A DNA stretch of 64,000 nt, taken from contig JAHRBC010000003.1 of the NCBI GenBank assembly GCA_022702545.1, positions 5,456,001-5,520,000 on the forward strand, written 5' to 3'. Source of the stretch: Phycomyces nitens (Eukaryota > Mucoromycota > Mucoromycetes > Mucorales > Phycomycetaceae). Positions within the stretch are counted from its first letter, which is position 1, and the number at the start of each line of letters is the position of its first letter. Below the pieces are notes generated by a model. It was given only the letters and a program-made list of their open reading frames with translations. It searched no databases and had not been told where the DNA came from. Below, one piece after another: positions 37,160 to 53,487 of this stretch. The position numbers were made by a program, and so were the translations under genes.

Positions 37160-37704
37160 TGTGTTTAAATTATTAGGTGTAGTAATCCAAGAAAAAAAAG
37201 AAAGAAAAAAAAAGGGTTGGAAGACTTGTGACTTGGTTTGTGACATTTTGTGTGACTATGTTCAGAAAAAAAGCAAGGTACAACCATGAGGCTTTTGCCG
37301 CTGCAGCTGTGTGTGTATGTGTGTGTTGCATTGAAGTGTTTTGACACCCGCTAATTAAAATTGTGGACAAATCAGCCAATAGAATCTGTTGGTTTGATCT
37401 ATAGAGTATTTCAATTGGCAGTCAAGGTGCATGTATAATTAGAAATAAATAAAAGGATTGGGTAATATAGATTGAGCTGGCAAAGTACACTATAGATGGT
37501 ATGTTTTCAATAATGGGCTTTGTGCTCTAGAAATCTACCATGGCAACGGGAATGTCTAGATGATTTGGATTTGGATTTGGATTTGGGTTGATGTAGGAGT
37601 TTGTAAATCCAAGATTTCTGTTTTTTATTTTTTCCAATTTCAGAAATTATTGTGAACCGGATACCCGGATCACAATCTTAATCTCCATTTTATTTCATTT
37701 TTGT
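37160..37704. other. Intergenic: NOC2 promoter and ankyrin-gene 3' flank
   Basis: 545 nt. Contains poly(A) runs (37190-37215), a (TG)n run near 37305-37325 and three GGATTTGGATTT-type repeats near 37565-37590. No gene. Confidence 0.5.
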
Positions 37705-39148
37705 TTATCCACTACGATACCTAGGTGATCGTGTTTGATCTCCAAAACTGGCTGCCCTTTGTCGCTCTCCGTCCGTGTTTGAGGATCCACTGCCGCCACT
37801 GATTCCTTGTTGGAAATAGGATCCTCTGGGACTTGATGAGGCAGTCAAGGGCACGCTGTTTGCAATAATTGAAGATGAGGATGTCGATGCCCGTGGAGTG
37901 GGCGATTCATAGCCTCCATAGGATGGGCCACGAGATATAGGGGTTGTGCCAAGGCTAAGATGGGGTCCACTTGAGAGTGAAGAAGGACAGGGACGATGAG
38001 GGTTAGACTGTTTTATCGAAGATGAAATGATTCCAGAGTCTACTTCTTGCTGCAATTGAGTCAAGCCTGTTTTTAAAAATGATAGTCAATTGGTGCTCTC
38101 GAGAGTCTATCAACCTCTGTTTGACTTTTACTTTTAATGTGATCCTGAACCGAGAAGCTGTAGGCATAATCTGATGCACTGAACCGAGAATTGTTTTCGA
38201 GATCAAGGTTGCATCCTAGAGACTTTTAAAAAAAATCCACAGTCTTAAAGACCAATGTTCAAGGTGGCTCTGTACTTACTGCCAGCAACTCCATGACAGT
38301 CGTATGGCCCCATGCAGAGGCATAGTGCAGGGCTGAATTCCCTTCATAGTCTACATGGTCAATGTCTGCAGAAATAGAAAGCATATACTACAAGGCAAAT
38401 ATCAATCAATATAAGGCTTTGAATTATAAAGTACCCACATTGACTAGGTTGGCATTTCCATTCTTTGCAGCATACAATAGGGCTGTCCATCCATTTTTAC
38501 TGATCGCATGGATGCATTCTGGATAACGGCTGGCATAATTATAGAATATCTACTATACTCATCAGCCATTTTTCTCCGGTTATCATCAATTACCTCTTCC
38601 TGGTTGTACATTGCCGCAATCATCAGCACTGTCTCGCCTTCATTATCCTTTTGGGGAGGTTCATTAGGGCACGATAAAATACAATCTTCAAGAGCTTACC
38701 ACCGAAATCACTTCTTCTTCATGGTCCATATTTAATAGTAGCTCCACAAGCTCAACATGGCCATGTCTTGCGGCGTACATCAATGTTGTGCTAATCATAC
38801 TCTTTGTTCAGATTATCACTAGTACTATGGATATGCCCATTTTTGTTTTTTGTTTTTTGTTTTGGTAGTCTATTTACTAGTTATTGCTCGGGTCTGGGTT
38901 TTGGATATTCTGGACCTTTTTAATGAGCCGTTTTACAGCAGGTATATTGCCGTCTAGATTATATCAAACAATCGACAATTGGAATGCGTTTAAAGAATTG
39001 GTCTAGATAATGATTATGTACCAATGGCTGCCTGTCTCAATCGCACAGCAGGACTTTCTCGGCCAGTGGCTGCTCTGGGAAAGTCGAAGAACGATGTGAC
39101 TGGAACGCTTTTCTGCTGCTGGTTCATCCATAATGGCATCATTTTCAT
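37705..39148 (-). CDS. Ankyrin-repeat protein with Ser/Pro-rich C-terminus
   Basis: Eight exons (39148-39022, 38953-38878, 38790-38700, 38647-38594, 38549-38435, 38365-38280, 38222-38132, 38066-37705) give 333 residues. About five ankyrin repeats are visible: AVRLRQAAIDGNIPAVKRLI, TTLMYAARHGHVELVELLLN, ETVLMIAAMYNQEE, GWTALLYAAKNGNANLVNV and NSALHYASAWGHTTVMELLA, followed by an irregular SASDYAYSFSVQDHI segment. The C-terminal 120 residues are Ser/Gly/Pro-rich and disordered, with SPRGSYF and RAASFGDQTRSPR as possible phosphosites. The fourth intron is only 44 nt; it was placed because it alone keeps the repeat frame. No catalytic domain is present, so it is probably an adaptor. The partner is unknown. 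The start at 39148 is the first of several nearby in-frame ATGs. Confidence 0.78.
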
Positions 39149-39433
39149 AAAACGATTGTGATGATGAGAAAGATAATAATAATAATAATAATAATTAAAA
39201 AAAAAAGGGAGATTTTGTCGGCGGCAATTTAACTATCCCTTTTATACATTCATACATAGATACATAGATACACACACACATGCACAATATTTATAATAGC
39301 ACTCTGTGGTCTTAATATACAGAATGAATAGGTTTTGTAGCATAAAAAAAAAGTCACGAACCGCGTAGGGTTCATCTTTCTATATTATTATTATTTTTGG
39401 CTTTCAATTATTTGCTTGGACTTTAATATAGCC
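39149..39433. promoter_or_regulatory. 285-bp bidirectional promoter, ankyrin gene (-) / TBCD (+)
   Basis: Divergent start codons face this segment. It contains an (ATA)n tract at about 39177-39196 followed by A10, and a short CACACACATGCACA run near 39272. No specific factor site assigned. Confidence 0.5.
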
Positions 39434-44185
<4,752 letters not shown>

Positions 44186-44306
44186 TTTTTAGTTTCACTC
44201 CGCCAAGTGGCTTATTTGCTCCCAAAAAAAGCAAGTTTATGCTACAAATTAAAATAAAATAATAAAAAAATAAAACAAAAATAATATCAATCTTGTAATC
44301 ATCCAA

Positions 44307-45401
44307 ATGCCTCCCATCCCAAAAAAACGGAAGCTCAAGCAGAGTCTCAAAAAGGTCCTGGCCGATGCAAAGGCTGCAGAGATCAAGCGTGAAAAAGAAA
44401 AGACCCGTGAAGAGCTCTACAATCGCACAAAGCAGAATGTGGTTGGAATCAACAAACAGGCCCGTGCCAAACCCACCTACACATCATCCGACAAGATCCT
44501 CTTGGTTGGCGAAGGAAACTTTTCGTTTGCCAGAGCCCTCGCCGAAAAGTATCTGACCGAAGGATCCGAGAATATGGTGGCAACCTGTTTTGATAGTGAG
44601 GAGATTGTGTTTAAAAAATACGGCGAGGAAGTCAAGGACAATGTGGCCTATATTGAGGCCCTTGGTGGAAAGGTTCTTTATGGTGTCGATGCCACCCAGC
44701 TAGACAAGTGCAAGGGAATCAGACACGATCTGTTTTCGAGAATTGTGTTCAACTTTCCCCATGCAGGTAAGGGAGATAGATAGATAGATAGATAGATGGT
44801 TAAAGGGTACCACCTGCCTATACTGATGATTTCAATAGGATCTGGTATCAAGGATCAGAATCGAAATGTTCGTGCCAATCAAGAATTGATGTCTGCCTTT
44901 TTTGCATCGGCAGCACCTCGCCTGACAGACGGAAAGCGTACCAAATACGATAAGCACGACAATGTACAAGAAGATGATGAAGAAGAAGATGATAATGATG
45001 AAGAAAAAGAAGAAAAGGGTGTTGCTGAAAAGGAACCTCTTGCACATGGCGAGATCCATGTGTCAATGAAGACATGCAAACCCTATAATCTGTGGGCCGT
45101 GCGCAACCTGGCAAAGTCTGGCAATCTGGCTACCAAGACCACCTTTAAATTCCACCCTGAAGACTACCCTGGCTATGAACATCGCCGTACAATTGGGTTC
45201 AAAGAAGGAGTGAGCAAGGGTGGCAATTCGGAGATTATGAATTCGGAACCAAAGACATTTGTGTTTGTTCAGAAAAAGGTCATGGAAAAAGACATTGGAA
45301 AGTCTCTACAAGGCAAGATTGCAAAGAAGGAAGCAGCTGGAAAGAAGAACAATAAGCGCAAGAGAAGAGAAGACGAGGATCTTGAGGATCTTGAGGATTG
45401 A
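44307..45401 (+). CDS. BMT5: 25S rRNA (uridine-N3)-methyltransferase, Bmt5-like (DUF2431)
   Basis: Nucleolar methyltransferase that makes m3U in the large-subunit rRNA. Two exons (44307-44766, 44839-45401) give 340 residues. A basic nucleolar-type N-terminus (PPIPKKRKLKQSLKK) leads to the family core: KILLVGEGNFSFARALAEKY (SAM-binding glycine motif), MVATCFDSEEIVFKKYGEE, LYGVDATQL, RIVFNFPHAG joined across the intron to SGIKDQNRNVRANQELM, then GEIHVSMKTCKPYNLWAVRN. An acidic insert (EDDEEEDDNDEEKEEK) and a C-terminal Lys-rich tail flank the last part of the fold. The intron contains a short (GATA)n repeat near 44775-44797. It lies 121 bp downstream of TBCD on the same strand. Confidence 0.93.
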
Positions 45402-45479
45402 ATGAATGTAAATACCATTTGAATAGAAGCCATTAAATAAATTGCATATAAAAAATAATAATTGAATACCCAATACAAA

Positions 45480-45480
45480 A

Positions 45481-45522
<42 letters not shown>
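45480..45522. repeat. (TA)n microsatellite
   Basis: About 20 TA units, interrupted once, 80 nt past the BMT5 stop codon and therefore probably in or just beyond its 3' UTR. Confidence 0.9.
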
Positions 45523-45525
<3 letters not shown>

Positions 45526-45850
45526 AATCTCAAAAAGTGACTGTGGGGTATTTATTTTATCACCCTGTTTGTTAAAAGATGGTTTGGGCTCGGACGTTTA
45601 TTTTTCGACCTGTTATTCCCGTATTTCTTTATTCGGTTTGTACGGCCATCAGAGGTCATGGGCTCCAATGGTTACACTTTTCATTATTTTTATAATACAT
45701 GATAATTATATATATATACATGATTCTTACAATTGAATATGTACATGTAAGTACATGTATAATTTGCAGTTCCATAATTTATATTTATATTTGTATTTAT
45801 ATATTTATATTTATATATTTATATGGCATAGAAAATTACAAGTTGCAAAA

Positions 45851-45851
45851 T

Positions 45852-45897
<46 letters not shown>
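45851..45897. repeat. (ATA)n microsatellite
   Basis: About 15 uninterrupted ATA units in the BMT5-kinesin spacer. Confidence 0.92.
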
Positions 45898-45900
<3 letters not shown>

Positions 45901-46661
45901 GGATAAATGGATTGTTTGTAGAAATTTGACGTCTTCCGAAAGTGATACCAAAAAAATAAAGAGTTAGAATTGATATTTCCTGGTGTCATCTAGATTTATT
46001 CTAACATGCCCTTTACCTTTTTGTATAATATAAATATAATAATATATACATTGGTTTTCCATTCCAGGTCTGACTAGGAGGGTAATAATTGCAAGATAAT
46101 AAAATCAAAAATATTAGCTTTTTTCGAATGCGTCCTGCGGGGCTAATGCTGGCTATAATAATATCACTTTTTTATATAAAAGATGAAGAGATGCGAGGGA
46201 TTCCCCCCTTTGAATAATCGCTCTTCTAGACCGTTTATTTGATGCTCTGTGCAACCAGACCAAACAAGGCATCCACATATTTTTAATGTGTATATTGTTG
46301 AGTAACAGGCGCTTTGCCTTTTTGTAATATATCCTTAGAAATCAACGGAAGTGAGCCGTATACAGATAAAGAAAGCCAACTTTATATATATATTTATAAT
46401 TGTGTGACATGTACTTTTTTCTTTTTTTTTTCTTTTTTCTTAAAAAAATTATAATATATATTTCATATCATGCCAATCGTTTCTCTTTCTCCTTTTTACT
46501 TGATAACATACACTCTTGAGACAAAAGAAGACGAAAATCTATAGGGAACCTTTTCGTCCCGCCATTTTATCTTTTTTCTTTTTCTTTTTATTTTATTTTA
46601 TTATTTATTCTACTATAGAGAGAGAGATATTTAAATATACATATATATAAATATAACAAAA

Positions 46662-49600
46662 ATGACATCCACAGCTGTTAGGTAAAGAAGAAGAAGACAA
46701 AAAAGACCACTACCGAAATGACCTCATCTCATCTCATCCTAAATCTCATCCAGAGTCGCCCTCCGTGTACGACCATTAACACAGAAAGAACGGCTGAGCA
46801 ACTGCAGCGAATGTCTAGCCTTCATACCCGATGAGCCACAGATCCTCATTGGCACTGACAAGTCCTTTACCTATGACTATGTCTTTGATTCAAACATAAA
46901 TCAAACTCAGGTCTATTCAAAGGCTGCTGCTCCCTTGTTGCATAAATTTGTTGATGGGTAACTATTATTATTATTACTATATGATATGCACACAATTGTT
47001 GTTGACTAATACTTCTTTAGCTTCAATGCCACCATTCTGGCCTATGGGTAAATTACTCGCCTAGCCTTCAAGACATCCATTAACCTTGTTTTCTTCTAGT
47101 CAAACTGGCTCTGGAAAGACCTACAGTATGGGAACTGGCCTCGAAAATGGGGCTGATCCTGAAAATGAAGGCAAGAGAATATAGTACTCTACATTTAAAA
47201 TACTTTTTATTTAACACATAAAAATGTATATATTTTTATTTAGGCATCGTACCACGCTGTATAATCGACCTTTATCAGTCTCTGCAGGACCGTGCAGCAA
47301 AAGAACCAGACTTCTCCTACCAAGTCTTTGTGTCCTTTTTAGAACTCTACAACGAAGAACTCATCGATCTCCTCAACCCACACACCTCACAAAAGAAAAA
47401 ATCAGGCCAACCGGCTCCAAATACAGAAGTCCTCATTCGAGAAGATCCCTCAGGCCACATTTATTGCAGTGGCGTACGGGAAGAGAGATGCGAGAGTCCA
47501 GACGAACTCCTGAGGTACGTTCATCTAATTACATCAATCTATTTCTAAACTCGTCCCTAGCTTCCTTGCAAAGGGTTCTTTATGCAGAACAACTGGGTCT
47601 ACGGAGATGAACACCGTTTCGTCTCGTTCGCATGCCATTTTTTCTGTCATTCTCAAACAGCAGCGCCAGGAAGTGGATGGCGATTCAAAGTCTTTAAAGA
47701 GTCTTACCAGCAAATTCCATTTTGTCGATCTTGCTGGTTCAGAGCGAGTAAGTCTTGCTAGATAATCTGTCTCTAATAAATTCTAATTGGAATTGCTGTA
47801 CAGTTGAAGCGCACAAATGCTCAGGGTGATCGTGCAAAGGAAGGAATTGCCATCAACTCTGGTCTCCTTACTCTCGGCAATGTCATTAGCGCCTTGGGAG
47901 ACGAAACCAGGCGGGCTGCCCATGTGCCTTATCGTGACAGCAAACTCACCCGACTGCTCCAGGACTCTCTGGGTGGTAACAGTCAGACCATGATGATGGC
48001 CTGTGTCTCTCCAGCGGACACAAACTTTATGGAGACTCTCAATACACTAAAGTACGCCAACCGTGCCCGAAACATCAAGAATCGAGTCAGCGTCAACCAA
48101 GAGTTTGCAGGCAGCTCAATCGAGGTCAATCAGCTCAGGGCTCTTGTCGGTCGTCTGCGCATGGAGATTGCTGGGCTCAGACAAGATGGTGCCACCGAAG
48201 TCTACAGCGCACATCCCCGCGACGATGACTCAAAGGCATTACGGGCAGAGGTCGTCAGGCTTCGTGAACGTATCGAGGATCTGTCAAACAACATGATCCA
48301 GGTCACAAGTGAACGCGACACTCTACGCATGGAGCGTGATCTAGGCGAATTCATTGCAAACGAAGAAGGTTCTATGCTCACAGACAATCTTGGGTTCTTG
48401 GCCCGTCAGGACCGCATAAAGACTCATCCCATTATTGAAGAGTACCAAAAGACCATCCAGAACCTCACAAACGAACTTGCCGATACTCGTGACCGGCTCG
48501 CTTTAGCGGAAGCAAAGCCTGCAATCGCAAGAGTAGCCACTCTTTTGCCTTCTGTCTCAGCCACTCTGTCTACAATTTCACAGCTAAAGACACTTCCAGA
48601 AATGAGTGCCTCGAGCCAAAAGAGAAAGAAGCATCGTCGTCGGCGCCCAGCTGGTCGTCTAAGCACAAACTCAAGCAGTGCAACAAACACCGCTCGTCCT
48701 TCTCGCATCTCAAAGGTCGTTTCGGTCAAGCGATCGGTCATGACTGCTACTCCAGTAGCAGCAGCAGCCGGTCGTCCAGACACCAGCATGTCAGAATACG
48801 TCGATGAAGACGAAGACGAAGGCTACGTCAATGACATTGGCGATGAGGATGTCCGCAGCGAAGTCAAGGAAAGCATTGCCAAGGCCAGAGCCGAGATTCG
48901 CAAGGGTATGGAAGTACTCGAGCTTATTCGCCCTCTCGAAGAAACCACCGAAGCCTGGGAAGAAGAGTTGCGAGTGTTTGAAGCCGAAGAAGAACGCATG
49001 TACGCCAATGCAGGACTCTGTCGCCCAACCATGGACGAGGGCAACTTTTCCGCCTCTCCCTCTCCTGTCGATCGACCAGAATCAACCGACCAAGAGCTTC
49101 TTGATGAGATCAATGCACTTGCCGTACCCACCTGGGAAGAGGCCGCCTCTAACCAGGAACGACGAGTGTCTACCCCTCAACTCGATGGCAGAAGCGATCG
49201 TGGTAGCAGTGTGTTTTCATCAATGGGTTCCCGTTGCTCGATGCGCGGTCTCTTGGAGACAAAGCACAACCCTCAGTTGGCTCGCATGCTCCATCAGATT
49301 CAGTCTGACATCAAGGTCAAGGAAGACCTGGTTTCTCACCTCGAAAAGTCTGAAAACGAATACTCGTTTATGCGTCGTAAATTTGATGACAAGATCACCA
49401 AGCTCCAGTCCCAACTTGTCGAGATTCAAAAGGAACGCGATGTTGCACTGATGCGCACAAAGTCAGGACATGCCACCAAGACTGATCTCAACACACAGGT
49501 CCGCGAGAAGCAGCTTGTAATTGACATTCGCCAGGCATATGAGGCCAAGACCAAGAACCTCTTGAACGAGATCCAGGACCTGAAGCGCAAGTATGCTGCA

Positions 49601-51946
49601 ACCACGGCCAACATGCAGGCCACCCGTAACCAAAACGAAGGCCTCATGCGCTCTCTCAAGGCCAATGTGGACACTCTTATCCTGGAGAAGAAGCGAATGG
49701 TCAAGCGCATGAAGCAAGAGACCGAGCGAGTGCGTGAACAAATGTCTTTGCAAGAACGCAAGATTCAGATTCTCCAGCGCCAGCAATTGGAGTCCAACAC
49801 TTCTCGCCGTCGCCTGGAGCGTGAACATGAGGTTCAGAAGCAGACCCTAAAGAAGCGCTCTGAAGAAGTATTGGTGAATGCAGACCAACTCAAGCAATTG
49901 ACCAACATGCTCAAAAAGGCGGTCAGAGAAGGGGGAATTCTCGATGAGCGCCTCCTCAGCCGTGTGTCACATATCATGGGTGGCAACTTTGCAGTCTTGG
50001 CCCGTGGTGGACATGGCTTCCCCCGCAAGACTGGCCGGAAGAAGGTGAACCCAATTCCACTTGCTACGCGTGCTACCCGCAAGAAGCAACTTCTGGACCG
50101 TGCACTCTACCAATATATCCAAGGAAAGCAAGCGGTGTTTGAGATGGAGCAGCTTCTGATCAGACGGGAACGTCTTGCCGAAGAGCGCGTGGCTTTGATC
50201 GAAGAGCGCAAGAGCGTGTACTTTTCTGAAAAGTTGCGTGCCGAAAATACTGGCGAGCCTGTTGATCTGTCGGCAATCGAGTTTACAGACGACCGCATTG
50301 AAAGCATTTCGGCCGAAATTGCTTACCTCTCGGCTCGCATCCGGTCCCTGCAATCCGAAGCAGCCGGGGGAGAGTCGGGCGATCACGACAACGACGACGA
50401 TGATATTGATCTCACACGCATGGTTCACACCACCCGGCCCGAAAGACGACGAGTGACATTTGCGGACGAAATTGTTACGGAGCCACAGCCCAGCGATGAG
50501 TGGGCTGACATGGACGCATTCGAGGAACAGTACAGCGTGTCCAATAATGCAGCACCCGAGATGGCCTATGAAATTACCACCAAGATCCTAAAGTCTCTTG
50601 AGCCAGACGAGTGCAAGCGAATTGCAGAGAATCTCGTGAGTGACATCATGGACCTGCGTATGAGCGAAGGAAACCTCCAGGTTACCATGAAGAACCTTGA
50701 AAAGACCTCTCAAGATCTCCGCCGGACACTGGTCGTGATGAAGCGTGCTGCTATTACCACCACGGTTGAGAACGAGCGTCGGATCCGCAAGTTGGAAGAG
50801 GGTCGGTCCTCCAGCCGAGGCCTAAACCTTGATGAGCAAAACAGTGCGATTGATGCCAAAATTGAGGAATACATCAATAGCGGCGACACCATTTTTGACA
50901 AGATTTACGAAGATGGTATCCGTGGCATGATTTCTACACCCGAGCCAGACATGAACTTCCCTTGTTCGTCGCACGCATCACCTGCCTCGTCCGTGGGTTC
51001 GCTACATGAGGACATGCTCATTACCCCACCCTCTCCACGCACTTCGCCTAGTTATGCCATGTACAGAAGTGCGGGATGTCCTGCCTCGGTCATGAAGCCC
51101 CCGTCCCCACTTGTTGGTGTCATCAACCGTGACTTGGCCGGCCGTGAAGTGACTCCCTCTCCTGACCGTTTCTTGAATATGATTCAGAAACGTGTGTGGC
51201 AGCAAGAACAACAGGGCAGAAATGGGTCTGAATCTCCGATACCCATCACAGTAGTGAACTCGGCCGAGTTCTCCCGTTACACCACTGATCGCGATTCGTC
51301 AACTTCTTCAATCCGAAGCTCCCACTTGCGGCGGTCGTCTGTGCAGTCAGACTACTCGTCGTCACAATCGCAGCACTCCTGGAACCATACAGCGTCGTCT
51401 ACAATGCAGGGCTCCCTTCGCAAAAGATCACACTCTCTCCAACAGCTTCAGCAACAAGCCCTCCACCAAGCACAACTCCAGTTACAAGCACAGCCACCTC
51501 AACAGGCACGCAGACGGGCATCTTTGCGCGAACTGTCGTTGGTCGGCGCCCAAGTGAGCAACAATGGCGCGATTCCCAATACCAGCAACAACAACATCAA
51601 TAGCCGAGATGTGGCGGAGCAGGATGCATACGATTATTATATTCATAATCAACCTCCTCAACTCCCATCCTCACCCCTTGCCACTTATTCTCAGCAGCCC
51701 CTTCAACGTCCCACCTCCAAACGTGCCCAACAATCGCAGTCACCCCATGTTGGCAGTATGTCTTCGATGGACCGCATCAGTACGCCTACTGGAGGCAATG
51801 TGTTTGCCCGTCTATCCCAGACCCCAACCAGGGCATCGCGTGCAAAGGTTGCCCATCGCCACAGCAGTGGAAGTGTCGATGACCTCAAACGTCGGTGGGA
51901 CATTGAGCTGCAGCGCACTGTCAGTTCTTTGAGCGATACTTACTAA
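46662..51946 (+). CDS. Kinesin-4-type motor protein (KIF4/KIF21-like), 1,640 residues
   Basis: Plus-end microtubule motor of the kinesin-4 class by sequence. Seven exons (46662-46681, 46754-46957, 47021-47047, 47100-47170, 47244-47514, 47561-47747, 47804-51946). The N-terminal motor begins [20 protein letters not shown]. The P-loop is [12 protein letters not shown]; switch I is [11 protein letters not shown]; switch II is [33 protein letters not shown] and [12 protein letters not shown] complete the core. Long coiled coils run from about residue 355 through 1,000, with an acidic segment ([14 protein letters not shown]) and RK-rich [13 protein letters not shown]. The C-terminus is Ser/Gln/Pro-rich, with no WD40 domain, so it is unlike animal KIF21 there. 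Intron 4 (47171-47243) starts with GC: only G|GCAAGA to AG|GC restores EGIVPR. Opposite it, at 58.9-64 kb, lies a paralog on the other strand. Confidence 0.92.
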
Positions 51947-51961
51947 ATATATATGTGTATA

Positions 51962-51982
51962 TCCCCCCTCCCCCTCCCCCCA
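51962..51982 (+). repeat. C6-T-C5-T-C6 tract in the kinesin 3' UTR
   Basis: Three cytosine runs separated by single T, 16 nt past the kinesin stop codon. Possible i-motif on DNA, or a poly(rC)-binding protein site in the mRNA 3' UTR. Both are inferences. Confidence 0.75.
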
Positions 51983-52328
51983 AAAAAAACAAAAGGAATC
52001 AAGAATCTTGGAAAATTCGTGTCCATTATACCCTCATTCTTTATATTATTTTATTATTATTATTTAAACTTCTTTACCTAAATACTTTCTTCTTGTTGGA
52101 TTCTTGTTTATTTATTTCTTTATTATATGTAATCTTAGCCTTTTCATTTTTTCTCTTTATTATTTTTCTCTTGGATTTTAATTAGTATATACTTTCTCAA
52201 GCAGAATAAAATAAAATAGAAACTTGATCTTATCATATTTATTCATCGTGTCACCACTATAAGAGTTGGAATCCTAAACTAAACCCAAATGTCATCTATC
52301 CTGCCATTTAGCACACTCCACCCCCCAA

Positions 52329-52329
<1 letters not shown>

Positions 52330-52367
<38 letters not shown>
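52330..52367. repeat. (TA)n microsatellite
   Basis: About 18 TA units preceded by a CCCCCC run in the kinesin 3' flank. Confidence 0.9.
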
Positions 52368-52372
<5 letters not shown>

Positions 52373-52510
52373 TACATGTCTTTCTTGGTTAGGTTTTTCT
52401 GTCTATTCAAAGTAAATCACGTACACATATCTATATATTGACAAAATATTCGTGCTAATTCATATCTAGTCCAGTCTAGTTTACGCCATGTGCATTTAAT
52501 GGTATCCAAA

Positions 52511-52536
52511 GGGGGGGAGGGGGAGGGGGAGGGTGG
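52511..52536 (+). other. Strong G-quadruplex motif
   Basis: Four G runs of 7, 5, 5 and 3 separated by single A, then TGG. This satisfies the G3+N1-7 four-run rule with 1-nt loops, the most stable loop class. It sits 565 nt beyond the kinesin stop codon, between two convergent-type transcription units. Confidence 0.75.
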
Positions 52537-52669
52537 AACCGCTGTTCTCTTTCTATTTTATTGTATCTTGCGCCTATTGAACCATAAACAAGTCTAATCA
52601 AAATTTAAATACAATTGGAAATTCCACAGCCGCAAAAATCATTTCTCTAGTCAACAAAAGTACAGTGAC

Positions 52670-53345
52670 TAGGAGATCTTTTGGGCAGCTTTGGTGCCAG
52701 GCACTGGTAACAGTTGGATTCTAAATTACAAGTATTTTTTTTAAAAATAAAATCAAAAATTTAATTTTATTTTATTTTATTAAATTTCTCAGTACATTAT
52801 TATTATATCATATGCAAGACAGGTCCATATTGTCCTTTGGTGTCTGGATTTGAACCAAGGATAAGCCCTGTCGACCATCATCGACACTTTTTCTGCCAAG
52901 ACAAGATCTTTATATAAAAATATAATTTAATTCTTATTTTGTATTCTTTATTTTTTATTTGAGGAACAAAAAAGCAGAATTGCACAGACCTTCTTGTACA
53001 AACAGGTGACCAAATATCTGTGCTCCTTGTCAGACATGTCTACCATTAGCAAGCTGTCCAGAACCTGTTGCACACATCCACCCAATCTATATAAATCAAA
53101 AACCAATAAAATCGACACAAAAATAGAAACAAACAAACAATCAATCTGTCCGTAATGGTCTAGTTAGATTGGCACGCAAATAATATATATTATTTATTCT
53201 CTCTTTTGAAGTTTGGATTTGTGAATTATCAAGAAATTACCAATAGATTTCGCTAATCACACAACGGACCAGTTGTCCCTTTTTTTCCTTTTCCTTTTTT
53301 TTCACATTGAAGAAATTCATCTCAGAATCACCTGATATGGCTGAG
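52670..53345 (-). other. Possible unrecognised spliced gene or coding relic
   Basis: The minus strand has short protein-like stretches in order: NVKKKEKEKKGQLVRCVISE (about 53330-53250), RLGGCVQQVLDSLLMVDMSD with KEHRYLVTCLYKKV (about 53096-52985), and AEKVSMMVDRAYPWFKSRHQ (near 52880-52820). Composition is protein-like, not repeat-like, but my attempts to splice them by GT-AG introns give a stop or a frame break, so either an intron is placed wrongly or the locus is dead. I do not recognise the protein. Confidence 0.3.
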
Positions 53346-53456
53346 CTGAAATTTGGATTTTGAGTATATAGTTACAGTAATGAGATATATCGTGCGCGCT
53401 GCCAATGTCAAAAAAAGCCTATCGCAGCGGACGAACCCATTTGAGCGCAGGCCATC

Positions 53457-53460
<4 letters not shown>

Positions 53461-53487
<27 letters not shown>
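53461..53487. repeat. T27 homopolymer
   Basis: 27 consecutive T on the plus strand. Read on the minus strand it is A27, as after a retroposed transcript, but no target-site duplication or parental gene was recognised. Confidence 0.85.

Larger units (their letters stand above)
45402..46661. other. Intergenic 1.26 kb rich in microsatellites
   Basis: Contains (TA)n at about 45480-45522, (ATA)n at about 45851-45897, TATT-rich runs and a GAGAGAGA run at 46620, near the kinesin start. No gene or RNA seen. Confidence 0.6.

Noticed and set aside
48823..50428. Several 70-150-codon minus-strand ORFs within the kinesin
   Set aside because: All are antisense shadows of the long kinesin exon, with Arg/Ser-rich composition expected from reversing Glu/Lys-rich coiled coil.
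52820..52890. tRNA-like T-loop (GGTTCAAATCC) on the minus strand
   Set aside because: The T-stem pairs poorly and no 7-bp acceptor or D-arm of the right spacing is present, so it is not a tRNA gene.
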